Shown here in pieces: positions 34,225-43,011 of a DNA stretch of 64,000 nucleotides. The first letter of the stretch is position 1. Each line of letters begins with the position of its first letter. Source of the stretch: Candidatus Gastranaerophilales bacterium (GTDB lineage: Bacteria > Cyanobacteriota > Vampirovibrionia > Gastranaerophilales > Gastranaerophilaceae). The position numbers and the translations under genes were made by a program. Below the pieces are notes generated by a model. That model did not search any database. It worked only from the letters and a program-made list of their open reading frames with translations, and was not told the origin of the DNA. Location: positions 144,123 through 208,122 of the forward strand of contig CALVBO010000003.1 of NCBI GenBank assembly GCA_944325835.1, written 5' to 3'.

Positions 34225-35425
34225 TCTCTTCACTACCTATTTTTGTGATTCTTTTTTTAGAGATATTTAATAAAATTCCAATCATAATCATAGAGGTAAC
34301 GAGTGACGATCCCCCATAACTTATGAACGGAAGCGGTACGCCTGTTGCCGGAATAAATGAACTTGTTACCCCCATATTTATGAACCCTTGAATTCCGATT
34401 GAAAAAGTCAGCCCGATTGCGAGGAGTTTGCCGTACATATCCTGCGAGCTTGAGGCGATTAAAATCCCGCGGTACATAATTGTGAGGAAAAGGATTATTA
34501 TGAACACGCACCCGACAAAGCCCCATTCTTCTGCGATTACGGCAAAAATAAAGTCTGTGTGGCATTCCGGCAGATACGCACGTTTTTGAACAGACGCGCC
34601 GTATCCGAGTCCCATAAATCCGCCCGAGGCGAAAGCTATCAGAGATTGAATGATATTATAGCCTTTGCCAAGGGGATCCAGTTCAGGGTTAAGCCATGTT
34701 TTGATACGTCCGAGCTGGTATGCTTTAATCGCGCCGCCGCCTGCGATTGCAGAACTTGCCAATTTTACGATAATTGCCATAACACCTGCCCCGAATGCGC
34801 CTATAACGCCCCAGATTACAGGGAGTGCGCCGCCTGCGCAGATGTACATTACAAATGCAGTTATGCACAGAAGCATTACCATACTAAGGTTTGGCTGGAT
34901 AAGAATTAAAAGAAGCGCAACTATAAGCGGGAAGAAGGTATAAGTCCATTTTTTCGGGTCAATAATACTTGCGTTGCGTTTGAATGCTGACGCTAAAAGC
35001 ATTACAAAAATCGGTTTTGCAAACTCTGACGGCTGTAATTGCAGACCGCAGAAATTTATCCATCTGGTTGCACCGTTTACATTGACGCCCAGCGGGGTGA
35101 ATTTTACCATAATCAAAAGTACAATAAGTGTTCCGAATGCAATTCCGTTATATTTTTCAAGATTTTTGTAGTTAAAGTTTGTGAAGAAAAGCATCGCAAA
35201 AAAACCTACAACAAATGCTGCGACCTGTTTTTGCAGAAAAATAAAAGGCGAAACCCCGTCAGATAGACATTTAGGGCCTGTGGCAGAAAAAATTGCCATA
35301 AATCCGATTATAATGAGGAACATAACCGCAGCGAGCAGGGTTTTGTCGGGCGGTGAAACTATCAGGCTTTTAATTTTACTTCTTGAAGCATTCAGGGGCG
35401 TTTTATTGTAATTTGCTTCTGACAT
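34208..35425 (-). CDS. ftsW: FtsW-type lipid II polymerase
   Basis: The product has about 405 residues from the ATG at 35425, with AAGGA upstream; the frame extends further into murD, but this start gives a standard length. It has ten predicted membrane helices and the SEDS motifs GATRWINFCGLQLQPSEFAKP and PATGVPLPFISYGGSSL. It polymerises septal glycan from lipid II. The start lies inside the murD end (23-base overlap). RodA is the alternative, but the mur context favours FtsW. Confidence 0.92.
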   Translation of the reverse strand: MSEANYNKTPLNASRSKIKSLIVSPPDKTLLAAVMFLIIIGFMAIFSATGPKCLSDGVSPFIFLQKQVAAFVVGFFAMLFFTNFNYKNLEKYNGIAFGTLIVLLIMVKFTPLGVNVNGATRWINFCGLQLQPSEFAKPIFVMLLASAFKRNASIIDPKKWTYTFFPLIVALLLILIQPNLSMVMLLCITAFVMYICAGGALPVIWGVIGAFGAGVMAIIVKLASSAIAGGGAIKAYQLGRIKTWLNPELDPLGKGYNIIQSLIAFASGGFMGLGYGASVQKRAYLPECHTDFIFAVIAEEWGFVGCVFIIILFLTIMYRGILIASSSQDMYGKLLAIGLTFSIGIQGFINMGVTSSFIPATGVPLPFISYGGSSLVTSMIMIGILLNISKKRITKIGSEENGQKA

Positions 35426-36749
35426 AGTCCTTAAATACCTTTCCTCTTTCTTCGTAGCTGGAGAACATATCGAAACTTGCGCACGCCGGCGATAATAAAA
35501 CAACATCCGGTTTCAGACTGATAGCTTTATCAATTGCGCCGGTGAATGTCCCTTCATTAATTATATTATTGAACCCGTTTTCGCGCAAATTTGTTTCAAA
35601 TCTTTGCGCAGCCTCACCGATTAGGATAACGGTTTTGATGTGATTTTTTATGGAATTACAAAATTCTGTTAAATCGGTATTTTTATCGCGGCCGCCTGCG
35701 ATTAGGGCAACGTCACAATTGTTGAATGAATCAATAGCAACAATTGCGGCTTCCGGGTTTGTGGCTTTTGAATCGTTGTAGAAGGTTATTCCGTTCAATT
35801 CGCCGCATTTTTCAAGACGGTGTTCGGGAGCTTTAAACTCCATAATTTTTTCCCGGATATTTTGGCTTGTTATGCCGATGAGTTTTGCGGCAATTATTGC
35901 GCACATAATATTTTGATAATTATGCTGACCGATTAGCTGGCATTCGCAAAGCTTAATAATTTTTTCTTCAACGCCGTTTTCTTTGTAGATGATTTCGCCG
36001 TCGCGGATGAAGGCGCAGTTTTCGCCCCTGTCGCCGTCAAAGAAGAATACTTTACCTCGGCATTTCGGTGCCAGCTCAACGAGTTTTTTATCCTGAGCAT
36101 TAAGGATTGCAAAATCGGCCCCCTGCTCCCCTGCAAAAATTTTTGCTTTCGCATTGAAATAGTTTTCAAGTCCCTGATGCCAGTCAATGTGATCAGGTGT
36201 AAAGTTTGTAAATACTGCGATTTTCGGGCGGAAGGTGTTACTTGTTTCAAGCTGGAAGGAGCTTGCTTCCAAAATAAACCAGTCCAAATTTTCCTCAAGC
36301 AATTCGCACGGCGGAAGCCCTATATTTCCGCAGGCTTCTGCCTTAAATTGACTTTTGACGATATATGCTGTCAATGCTGTCGTCGTTGTTTTTCCGTTTG
36401 TGCCGGTGATTACGGCAAAGGGGGTTTTTGTAAGCCGCCATGCAAGTTCAATTTCGGAAATTATTTCAACCCCGCGGGTTTTGATTTTTTGTATAACTTC
36501 CGCATGCGGCGGAATCCCCGGGCTTGTAACTACGAGATCCGCGCTGTTGATGAAATCATCGCTGTGGCCTTCTGTTTCAATTTTTGTACCAACTGCCTGC
36601 AGGCTTTTTACTATAGGCTCAAATTCAGGTTTTACAGAGCGTCCCTCGCTGATAAAAATTTTTGCACCCTGTTTTTGTGCGGCATGCGCTGCTGCGATTC
36701 CGCTTTTTGACAGACCCAATATAAGAACATTTTTATTATTTAATTCCAT
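35403..36749 (-). CDS. murD: UDP-MurNAc-L-alanine:D-glutamate ligase
   Basis: The product has 448 residues. ILGLSKSGIAAAHAAQKQGA is the N-terminal UDP-binding domain, ITGTNGKTTTTALTA the P-loop, and LEASSFQLETSNTF and FYNDSKATNPEAAIVAI are MurD marks. It adds D-Glu to the cytoplasmic precursor. It overlaps mraY by 14 bases, indicating tight coupling. Confidence 0.95.
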   Translation of the reverse strand: MELNNKNVLILGLSKSGIAAAHAAQKQGAKIFISEGRSVKPEFEPIVKSLQAVGTKIETEGHSDDFINSADLVVTSPGIPPHAEVIQKIKTRGVEIISEIELAWRLTKTPFAVITGTNGKTTTTALTAYIVKSQFKAEACGNIGLPPCELLEENLDWFILEASSFQLETSNTFRPKIAVFTNFTPDHIDWHQGLENYFNAKAKIFAGEQGADFAILNAQDKKLVELAPKCRGKVFFFDGDRGENCAFIRDGEIIYKENGVEEKIIKLCECQLIGQHNYQNIMCAIIAAKLIGITSQNIREKIMEFKAPEHRLEKCGELNGITFYNDSKATNPEAAIVAIDSFNNCDVALIAGGRDKNTDLTEFCNSIKNHIKTVILIGEAAQRFETNLRENGFNNIINEGTFTGAIDKAISLKPDVVLLSPACASFDMFSSYEERGKVFKDYVRSKLQ

Positions 36750-37713
36750 ATAAACTCCAGTGTATTAAAAATGCTATTACTGATAAAACGGCTGACGTAA
36801 GCCCGAAAACAAGAACAATTTTTTTCTCAGACCACCCGCAGAGTTCAAAATGGTGGTGGATAGGCGCCATTTTGAATACTCTTTTTCCGGTCAATTTGAA
36901 GCTTGCAACCTGAATCATAACGGATAGAGTTTCAATGACAAAAACCCCGCCGATAATTACAAGGAGTAATTCAAATTTCCCCATAACTGCGATTACGCCG
37001 AGTAACCCGCCAAGAGCCAGAGAGCCGGTGTCACCCATAAACACCTGAGCTTTGGGCTTGTTATATTTTAAAAATCCTGCCAGCGCACCTACAACCGTTG
37101 CGGAAATAATTGCTTCCTGATAAGCACCTTTTACCCAGCAAATAATTGAACACGCTGCAAAGGCAAAAACGCCCGTAAAAGACGCCAGTCCGTCCAGCCC
37201 GTCAGTCAGGTTGTAAGCGTTTGAGGCACCCGTAATTACAAAAACCGCAAAAATCGGATAAAACCAGCCGAGTTCCAGTGTCAAATGACCGACTTGCAGT
37301 TCAGTTGCGTGTGGATTCATCATCATCATATATGCAACCGGCAGAACCCCGATTGCTATCTGGCGCAAAAGTTTACCCCGTGCACTCAAACCGTCGTTGC
37401 CGTGACCCTTGATTTTAATATAGTCGTCCTGAAACCCTGCAAAAAAGTAAAAAAGCAAAGTCATAAGGATTATAATACTCGTTGTTGAAAATTTTTCCGC
37501 TAAAAACAGTGTCACTATTGACGAAAAAATAATCGCCGCAACGATAAAAACCCCACCCATTGTCGGTGTTCCCTGTTTTTTTGCGTGAGCTTCCGGCGCA
37601 AGTTCTTTTATGTACTGACCTATCATTTTCTTTTTCAAAAAGTCAATGAACGGTACCCCGAAAAGGATACACAAAATCATACTTAATAAAAATCCGACAA
37701 AGAGCATTGTCAT
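36736..37713 (-). CDS. mraY: phospho-N-acetylmuramoyl-pentapeptide transferase
   Basis: The product has 325 residues with about ten membrane helices. GTPTMGGVF, the DDYIK motif in FQDDYIKIKGHGN, AYNLTDGLDGLASFTG, FMGDTGSLALG and APIHHHFELCGWSE are the MraY signatures. It forms lipid I from UDP-MurNAc-pentapeptide and undecaprenyl phosphate. GGAG precedes the ATG. It starts seven bases after murF. Confidence 0.96.
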   Translation of the reverse strand: MTMLFVGFLLSMILCILFGVPFIDFLKKKMIGQYIKELAPEAHAKKQGTPTMGGVFIVAAIIFSSIVTLFLAEKFSTTSIIILMTLLFYFFAGFQDDYIKIKGHGNDGLSARGKLLRQIAIGVLPVAYMMMMNPHATELQVGHLTLELGWFYPIFAVFVITGASNAYNLTDGLDGLASFTGVFAFAACSIICWVKGAYQEAIISATVVGALAGFLKYNKPKAQVFMGDTGSLALGGLLGVIAVMGKFELLLVIIGGVFVIETLSVMIQVASFKLTGKRVFKMAPIHHHFELCGWSEKKIVLVFGLTSAVLSVIAFLIHWSLYGIK

Positions 37714-37719
37714 TGGTTA

Positions 37720-39036
37720 TCACTCCTTTTTAATATCATTTATAATCTCTTCAAACTTCATTGCGCGCGAAGCTTTAAGGAAAACATTAGAACCTTTTGG
37801 CGCGTGTTTTTGCAGGAATTCTGCGGCTTCTTTGTTTGTGTCGACACTGGTAACATCAAATCCTTTGAGGGCGTCTGCAATATTGCGGCTTAAATTACCT
37901 ACGGTTAGAAATTTTGTTCCTTCCGGTGCAATTTTTGCCAGAGCCTCACCGACCTGTGAATGAAGCCGTGCTTCCTGTTCGCCGAGTTCGCCCATATCGC
38001 CTAAGACAACAACGGGTTTCGGGTACAGCCCTAAAAATGCGGCAACAGATGCCTTCATTGATTCAGGATTCGCGTTATAACTGTCATTTATAATGTTTAA
38101 TCCTGCAATATTTTCGGCTTCCCAGCGTTTTTCAATAGGTTTATAAGATGCAAGCCCGTGGTTGATTTCCGCAGGTGCCATTTGTAACGCTAATCCTGCT
38201 TCTATTGCGCTTATCGCGTTTTCGACATTAAAGTCGCCTTCCGTGAAAATTTCGTATTCATCCTCTTTATAAATAAATTTTGTATAGCCGGCTTTGCGTT
38301 CTATGACTTTTGCGCCGCTAATTGAGAAAAATGTTTTTTTACCGGCGAAGTTATTGAATTTGCGTAAACGTTCGCAGTCGTGCGCGATTAAAACGCCCTG
38401 CGGGTTAAGGTGCTGCGCGATTTCGCATTTGGCAATCGCTATGTTGTCAAGCGAACCTAAACGCCCGAGGTGCGCGGTTCCTGCGTTTGTGATAATCGCA
38501 ACATCAGGTTCGGCATAGCGCGAGAGAAGTTCAATTTCGCCAAGCCCGCGCATTCCCATTTCGACTATTAAAACTTCGGTATCAGGCGTCATAGAAAAAA
38601 TTGTCTGACAAAGTCCGATTTCATTGTTGTGGTTAGAAAGAGTTTTTACAGTATTAAATTTTTCCTTTAGAACTGCAAAAACCATTTCTTTTGTGGTCGT
38701 TTTGCCCGAACTTCCCGTAATCGCGATGACTTTTGGCGCGATTTTGTGCCGGTAGAAGTTTGCAAGTTTTAGATAAGTTTCAAGCGTGTCTGAAACTTTG
38801 AGAACGATTTTTGCATTTTCCGGGTAATCATCACGGGTTATAAAACACCCGATTGCGCCGCTTTCGATTGCTTTATCAAGAAAATTTTCGCCGTCAAAAT
38901 TTGCGCCTTTCAACGGAAGATAAAAATCACCCTTTTTAATCGTCCTTGTATCGGTCGAAATTTCAATATTATCAATAGTTTCGATTGTTTTTATAACCTG
39001 CGCGCCGGACGCTGAAATAATCTCTTCTAACTTCAT
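37720..39036 (-). CDS. murF: UDP-MurNAc-tripeptide:D-Ala-D-Ala ligase
   Basis: The product has 438 residues. ISTDTRTIKKGDFYLPLKG, AITGSSGKTTTKEMV (P-loop), NNEIGLCQTIFSM and NDSYNANPESMKASV identify MurF. It completes the pentapeptide precursor. It is the first gene of the reverse-strand cluster. The -10 box TATAAT ends six bases before the ATG and there is no ribosome-binding site, so the operon mRNA may be leaderless. Confidence 0.95.
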   Translation of the reverse strand: MKLEEIISASGAQVIKTIETIDNIEISTDTRTIKKGDFYLPLKGANFDGENFLDKAIESGAIGCFITRDDYPENAKIVLKVSDTLETYLKLANFYRHKIAPKVIAITGSSGKTTTKEMVFAVLKEKFNTVKTLSNHNNEIGLCQTIFSMTPDTEVLIVEMGMRGLGEIELLSRYAEPDVAIITNAGTAHLGRLGSLDNIAIAKCEIAQHLNPQGVLIAHDCERLRKFNNFAGKKTFFSISGAKVIERKAGYTKFIYKEDEYEIFTEGDFNVENAISAIEAGLALQMAPAEINHGLASYKPIEKRWEAENIAGLNIINDSYNANPESMKASVAAFLGLYPKPVVVLGDMGELGEQEARLHSQVGEALAKIAPEGTKFLTVGNLSRNIADALKGFDVTSVDTNKEAAEFLQKHAPKGSNVFLKASRAMKFEEIINDIKKE

Positions 39037-39042
39037 ATTTTA

Positions 39043-39048
39043 ATTATA
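39043..39048 (-). promoter_or_regulatory. -10 box of the mur cluster, leaderless arrangement
   Basis: On the reverse strand TATAAT is followed by six bases and then the murF ATG. I see no good -35 element 17 bp upstream. Confidence 0.5.
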
Positions 39049-39097
39049 CCGCTAACACATGCACAGTGGCGATTGTTTAAGAAATGTGTAGTTAATT

Positions 39098-39379
39098 GTC
39101 CGAGAAAGACTCGCGCCCGGCTGAGCCGGAGCCATACTTGTATCAATCGCTACCGTAAGCGTATGAACCAAATGGGGGGAGCCACTCAGTGGCCGAGTCT
39201 TTTGAGTGGCGTGTTAGACAGCGAAGTCGCGGGTTGACCTGCGTTACCCGCCTGACAAATCAAAGATTTGAAACGGCGGTGATATTATGCTCGCCTGCTC
39301 CCCTCGTTCCCACGAGGTGACCCCGCGAGCACCGGCTGACGCTTTAAGCAGGGCAAGCAGGCGACGGAGAACTGCTTTA
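39098..39379 (+). repeat. dispersed covarying-hairpin element, copy 5 (longest)
   Basis: Hairpin 1 pairs AAAGACTCG (39105-39113) with CGAGTCTTT (39194-39202) around the long loop shared with copy 4. The core is GAGTGGCGTGTTAGACAGCG. Hairpin 2 is a GTCGC/GCGAC outer stem holding a module shared with copy 1 (TTTGAAACGGCGGTGATATT, GAGCACCGGCTGACG). It ends GGAGAACTGCTTTA, whose last bases are the stop codon of the XRE gene. Confidence 0.9.
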
Positions 39380-39631
39380 TTCTTCCACAAGCGTATAATC
39401 AAGCGGTAAGTCCCTTAGAAGCTCTTCAATTTTAATGTTTAGCATAGCTGAGGCTTTAACCAGCGAAGAAAATTTTGCATCGAATTTTCCGTTCTCAAGT
39501 CTGCTCCACGATGCAGTCGTAAGCCCGCCTCTGGTCATTACAAAAGCATTCAGTGATTCCGATTGTTTCAGCCTTAATTCTTTAATCCTTTTCCCCAAAA
39601 TAATGGAATTTTCTTTCTCAACGTATTGCAT
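39377..39631 (-). CDS. XRE-family regulator, divergent from pilin-like gene C
   Basis: The product has 84 residues from the ATG at 39631; the frame runs further upstream, but the Cro/C1 domain starts here. The helix-turn-helix is LGKRIKELRLKQSESLNAFV, TTASWSRLENGKFDAKFSSL (about 12-60). The stop codon lies in the end of repeat copy 5. It faces pilin-like gene C across 153 bases that hold a perfect palindrome, so it probably controls that gene and itself. Confidence 0.8.
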   Translation of the reverse strand: MQYVEKENSIILGKRIKELRLKQSESLNAFVMTRGGLTTASWSRLENGKFDAKFSSLVKASAMLNIKIEELLRDLPLDYTLVEE

Positions 39632-39665
39632 ACATGTAATAGTAGTGTTATAATGGAAATAAATC

Positions 39666-39681
39666 ATTACACGCGTGTAAT
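39666..39681. promoter_or_regulatory. operator palindrome ATTACACGCGTGTAAT
   Basis: It is a perfect 16-bp palindrome between the divergent XRE and pilin-like genes. ACATGTAATA near the XRE start resembles a second half-site. Confidence 0.7.
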
Positions 39682-39703
39682 ATGTCGGAACCAAATTATA
39701 CGT

Positions 39704-39784
39704 ATGGATTTAAAAGAAAGGATAGCAGGCTGTGTCTGTTATAAATTAGACGCAGGCAAACTCAAAGAAAGAAAGGATAGATAA
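39704..39784 (+). CDS. possible leader peptide upstream of pilin-like gene C
   Basis: A 26-codon frame (MDLKERIAGCVCYKL...) stops at TAA immediately before the pilin ATG (39785). It contains a second copy of the GAAAGGATAG leader inside it. An ATTATAC box lies just upstream, so it could be a leaderless translated leader coupled to the pilin gene. It may equally be chance. Confidence 0.3.
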   Translation: MDLKERIAGCVCYKLDAGKLKERKDR

Positions 39785-40783
39785 ATGAAAAAAACATTCA
39801 CAATGATGTTAGGCTTTACTATGGCGGAAATATTACTGTCATTGACAATTATTGGCGTTGTCGCAGCGATAACGTTGCCAAGTTTGACCGGTAACATTAA
39901 CGAGAGAACATGGAACACGCAACGGAAGGCCCTCTATGCACGATTTTCCCAAGCAATTGCGCTTATGCCTTCACTCAATGGATACGGCACCTTGAAGGAA
40001 GAAAGTTCCGCAGGCGCAGGGGACGGTGTGGATAATGCGGCCGAAACTTTCATCTCCGGCGGATTGAGCAAAGTCTTAAAAATTAACAACATCTGTGACA
40101 ATGATCATCTTGAGGATTGCGGCATTGTAAGTCAATTCACAAACCTTAACGGCAGCCAGAAAACTATACCGCTTACCTTGAGCGAGTTACACTCAACTCT
40201 CACTGCCCGCAGTGCATTTACTATAAGCGGCGTGTCTTATCCGGCGTTTTCCCAGCCGGATGTTAAAGCTGCCGCCTTTGAAACAGCTAATGGCGAAAGC
40301 ATTGCTTTATATTACAACCCCACATGTGTTCCTGATTTAGCTGAAACAGGTTCTAATATGGTTATGCAAAGAAAAATGTGTGTAAATCTCATATATGACC
40401 TGAACGGAAATAAAGGCCCGAATACTGTCGGTAAAGATATGGGTGTGATGGCGGTATTTTATCCGTCAGACAGCCTTGTAGTGACTGCGACGCCGTCAGT
40501 TCAGGATGCCGTAAGCGGTACCGTAACTAACTCTGAAGCCAGTAAAGCTTGTAATGCAATGAGTGAAGATTACAGGCTGCCAAATAGGGAAGAACTGGTT
40601 ACAATTTATATAAATACTAATTTATTTGGCAGAACCAGCGGGCGTTACTGGTCATCAACGAGAACCGCACCGCACGGTTATGCTGTCCAATGGCATGTTG
40701 GGCTTGACAACGGAATTTTGGGCTGGGATGCGACTAGTTCTACGAGTCATAAGTGGAAAGTTTTATGTGTTAAACGCAGCTAG
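39785..40783 (+). CDS. type IV pilin-like protein C with DUF1566/Lcl-like C-terminus
   Basis: The product has 332 residues. A short leader (MKKTFTMMLG) ends with the Gly expected by prepilin peptidase, then FTMAEILLSLTIIGVVAAI (Glu+5, hydrophobic helix). The next ~50 residues (NINERTWNTQRKALYARFSQ) are nearly identical in all five paralogues. The middle has DLNGNKGPNTVGKDMGVM. The C-terminus (CNAMSEDYRLPNREELVTIY, GRYWSSTRTAP, KVLCVKRS) follows the RLP-EL / YWSS / C-V-K-R pattern of DUF1566/Lcl domains, a C-type-lectin-like fold. It is a likely surface adhesin on a pilus or secretion pseudopilus. Confidence 0.75.
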   Translation: MKKTFTMMLGFTMAEILLSLTIIGVVAAITLPSLTGNINERTWNTQRKALYARFSQAIALMPSLNGYGTLKEESSAGAGDGVDNAAETFISGGLSKVLKINNICDNDHLEDCGIVSQFTNLNGSQKTIPLTLSELHSTLTARSAFTISGVSYPAFSQPDVKAAAFETANGESIALYYNPTCVPDLAETGSNMVMQRKMCVNLIYDLNGNKGPNTVGKDMGVMAVFYPSDSLVVTATPSVQDAVSGTVTNSEASKACNAMSEDYRLPNREELVTIYINTNLFGRTSGRYWSSTRTAPHGYAVQWHVGLDNGILGWDATSSTSHKWKVLCVKRS

Positions 40784-40788
40784 TAAAG

Positions 40789-40821
40789 AAAAGCGGGAAC
40801 TTTTTTAAAGTTCCCGCTTTT
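40789..40821. terminator. bidirectional terminator between pilin C and udg
   Basis: AAAAGCGGGAACTTT and AAAGTTCCCGCTTTT form a 15-bp stem between the two convergent genes. Confidence 0.9.
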
Positions 40822-40842
40822 ATTATATTTACTTTATCTGTA

Positions 40843-41484
40843 CTACACACCTGCCATTTGAGGTTGTGAATTGTTCATCCAGCTTCTGTCGCTTAAGATT
40901 TGGTTTTTAATTTCTGCCAGATCCTGCTGCATCAATCTTCTTGGAGAACCTTCTTCCATTGAGTGGTTTCTCAACAGATATGAAGGGTGGAAGATTGTAA
41001 TTGCTCGGTAGTCAACACCGTCGACGCTTATTGTCATCCACTGACCGCGAACTTTTGAGATAGTTGTTTTCTTGTCAAGTTCTACAAATGATTTAAGGGC
41101 AGTTGCACCGCAAAGTACGATTGCCTGAGGCTTAATGATGTCAATTTGTGCTTTTAAGAATTTGCTGCAGCATGCTTTTTCCAAATCAGTAGGAACTCTG
41201 TTTTCAGGCGGTCTGCATTTTACTGTGTTGATAACGTATAAATCATCCTGTCTTGAGATGCCTGCTTCTGCCAAAAATTCGTCCAAAAGTTGTCCGGCTC
41301 TGCCTACAAACGGTTTACCTTCCAAATCTTCTGTTTCACCCGGAGCTTCACCTATTAAAACGATTCTTGCCGTTTCAGGGTTGCCGTCTGAAAATACCAA
41401 ATTTGTACGTGTTGCGCCCAGTGCACAAGACTTACAGCTTTGACATTTCTTTTCTACTATCTCCAAACATTCTTTCTTCATCAT
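40843..41484 (-). CDS. family 4 uracil-DNA glycosylase
   Basis: The product has 213 residues. The iron-sulphur cysteines CQSCKSC and later VKCRPP...CC, the active-site loop GEAPGETEDLEGKPFVGRAG and the HPSYLLRN loop identify a family 4 (UdgA-type) enzyme. It removes uracil from DNA. AGGAGAG precedes the ATG. The start lies 53 bases inside the end of the upstream symporter gene, an unusually long overlap. Confidence 0.9.
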   Translation of the reverse strand: MMKKECLEIVEKKCQSCKSCALGATRTNLVFSDGNPETARIVLIGEAPGETEDLEGKPFVGRAGQLLDEFLAEAGISRQDDLYVINTVKCRPPENRVPTDLEKACCSKFLKAQIDIIKPQAIVLCGATALKSFVELDKKTTISKVRGQWMTISVDGVDYRAITIFHPSYLLRNHSMEEGSPRRLMQQDLAEIKNQILSDRSWMNNSQPQMAGV

Positions 41485-42949
41485 TAAGTCTCTCCTTACT
41501 GCTATATATTCCTATATTATATCTTTTACAATATCTCTTAAGTTCTTTAATTACAAGGTTTGAAAGCAAAAATACTGCAAATAGATTAGGTACTGCCAAA
41601 AATAACGTAAAAGCATCAGACAAATTGATGATACTTTTGAAATTCATAGCAGAACCGATGACTATGAATAAACAATATATTACCTGAAAAGTGCGGGTTG
41701 TCAATTTTGTATCGCCGAATAAAAATGTCCAGCTTTTAACCCCGTAGTATGAGCCGCAAAGCATTGTGGAAAGTACAAAGCAGCTTGCCATAAATGTTAA
41801 GAGAACAGGGAAAAACGGACATACACTTCCGAACGCTTTTGAGGTCAATTCAATTCCTGCAAGTCCCGTATTTTGCAGGTAAACTCCGGAAACAACGATA
41901 ATGAATGCTGTTGCGGAACCAACGATTACTGTATCAACAAACGGCTGCAGCATTGCAATGAAGGCTTGCGCAACAGGTTTAGAAGTTCTTACTGCCGAGA
42001 AGGCAATCGGGGCTGTGCCTAAACCTGCTTCGTTAGCGAACATGGCACGTCTGAACCCCCAGAGTAAGCAGGCAAACATTCCGCCCTGCATAGCTTTAGG
42101 TTCAAACGCCTCTTTCACAATGGTGACAATAGTTTCAGGGATATGGTGGATATTCACCAGACAAATTATAAACGCTGAAATTACATACAACGAGCACATA
42201 ACCGGTGTTACTTTTGAGGTAAATTTTCCGATAGCTTTAATCCCGCCGATTATCGTGACAAATGTGATAACAGCAACGATTAAACCAAGAAGCCAGCTTT
42301 GACCTGCGAAAAAGCTGCTCTCGCCGCCCGTAACCTCTGTAATCTGTGCGGTCATTGCGTTTATCTGGAATAAGTTCCACCCGCCAATCATTGCAAAAAT
42401 ACAACATAAGGCATAGATTTTTGCCAGATGCGGTGCAATCGGCGCAAGATATTTCCCTTTTAAACCGCCCAGAATATAATACATCGGCCCGCCGGCAACT
42501 GTTCCGTCTTTATTAATTTTACGGAACTTCAATCCGAGCAGAACCTCTGCAAACTTTAACGCCATTGAGAAAAAGCCTGCTATAATCATCCAGAAAATTA
42601 CACCCGGCCCGCCGATTGAAACCGCAGCAGCCGAACCCGCAACGTTGCCTATTCCGGCAGATGCCGAAATGGTTGCCGTCAAAGCCTGAAAAGACGAAAC
42701 TTCTCCCTTTTTTTTGCGTTTGAAGTTGTCTTTATGCTCATAACGTTTTGCAATCAGGCGGATTGCGTGTTTAAACCCCCAGATTCCGATAAATCTCAGG
42801 CGGAAAGTAAAATACAGTGCCGCTGTAATAAGCAATGCCACAAGCAGTTCAACCTTTACTCCTCCAATAGTTACGGAGCAAAAAATAAGGCTTGAAATTT
42901 TATCGGCTACAGGTGAGAGTAAGCTGTCAATTATGCTATCTAAACTCAT
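41432..42949 (-). CDS. alanine/glycine:cation symporter (AGCS family)
   Basis: The product has 505 residues with about 11 membrane helices. GNVAGSAAAVSIGGPGVIFWM and FANEAGLGTAPIAFSAVRT are the AGCS signatures. It takes up alanine or glycine with Na+ or H+. Its last 17 codons overlap the udg start. The hydrophilic C-terminus (KRYNIGIYSSKERLNDEER) may be cytoplasmic. Confidence 0.9.
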   Translation of the reverse strand: MSLDSIIDSLLSPVADKISSLIFCSVTIGGVKVELLVALLITAALYFTFRLRFIGIWGFKHAIRLIAKRYEHKDNFKRKKKGEVSSFQALTATISASAGIGNVAGSAAAVSIGGPGVIFWMIIAGFFSMALKFAEVLLGLKFRKINKDGTVAGGPMYYILGGLKGKYLAPIAPHLAKIYALCCIFAMIGGWNLFQINAMTAQITEVTGGESSFFAGQSWLLGLIVAVITFVTIIGGIKAIGKFTSKVTPVMCSLYVISAFIICLVNIHHIPETIVTIVKEAFEPKAMQGGMFACLLWGFRRAMFANEAGLGTAPIAFSAVRTSKPVAQAFIAMLQPFVDTVIVGSATAFIIVVSGVYLQNTGLAGIELTSKAFGSVCPFFPVLLTFMASCFVLSTMLCGSYYGVKSWTFLFGDTKLTTRTFQVIYCLFIVIGSAMNFKSIINLSDAFTLFLAVPNLFAVFLLSNLVIKELKRYCKRYNIGIYSSKERLNDEERMFGDSRKEMSKL

Positions 42950-43011
42950 TCCTATATAATATTATAAATAGTTTTTTATATCAACCCATGGATTGAAAGG
43001 CAGGCAGGAGT

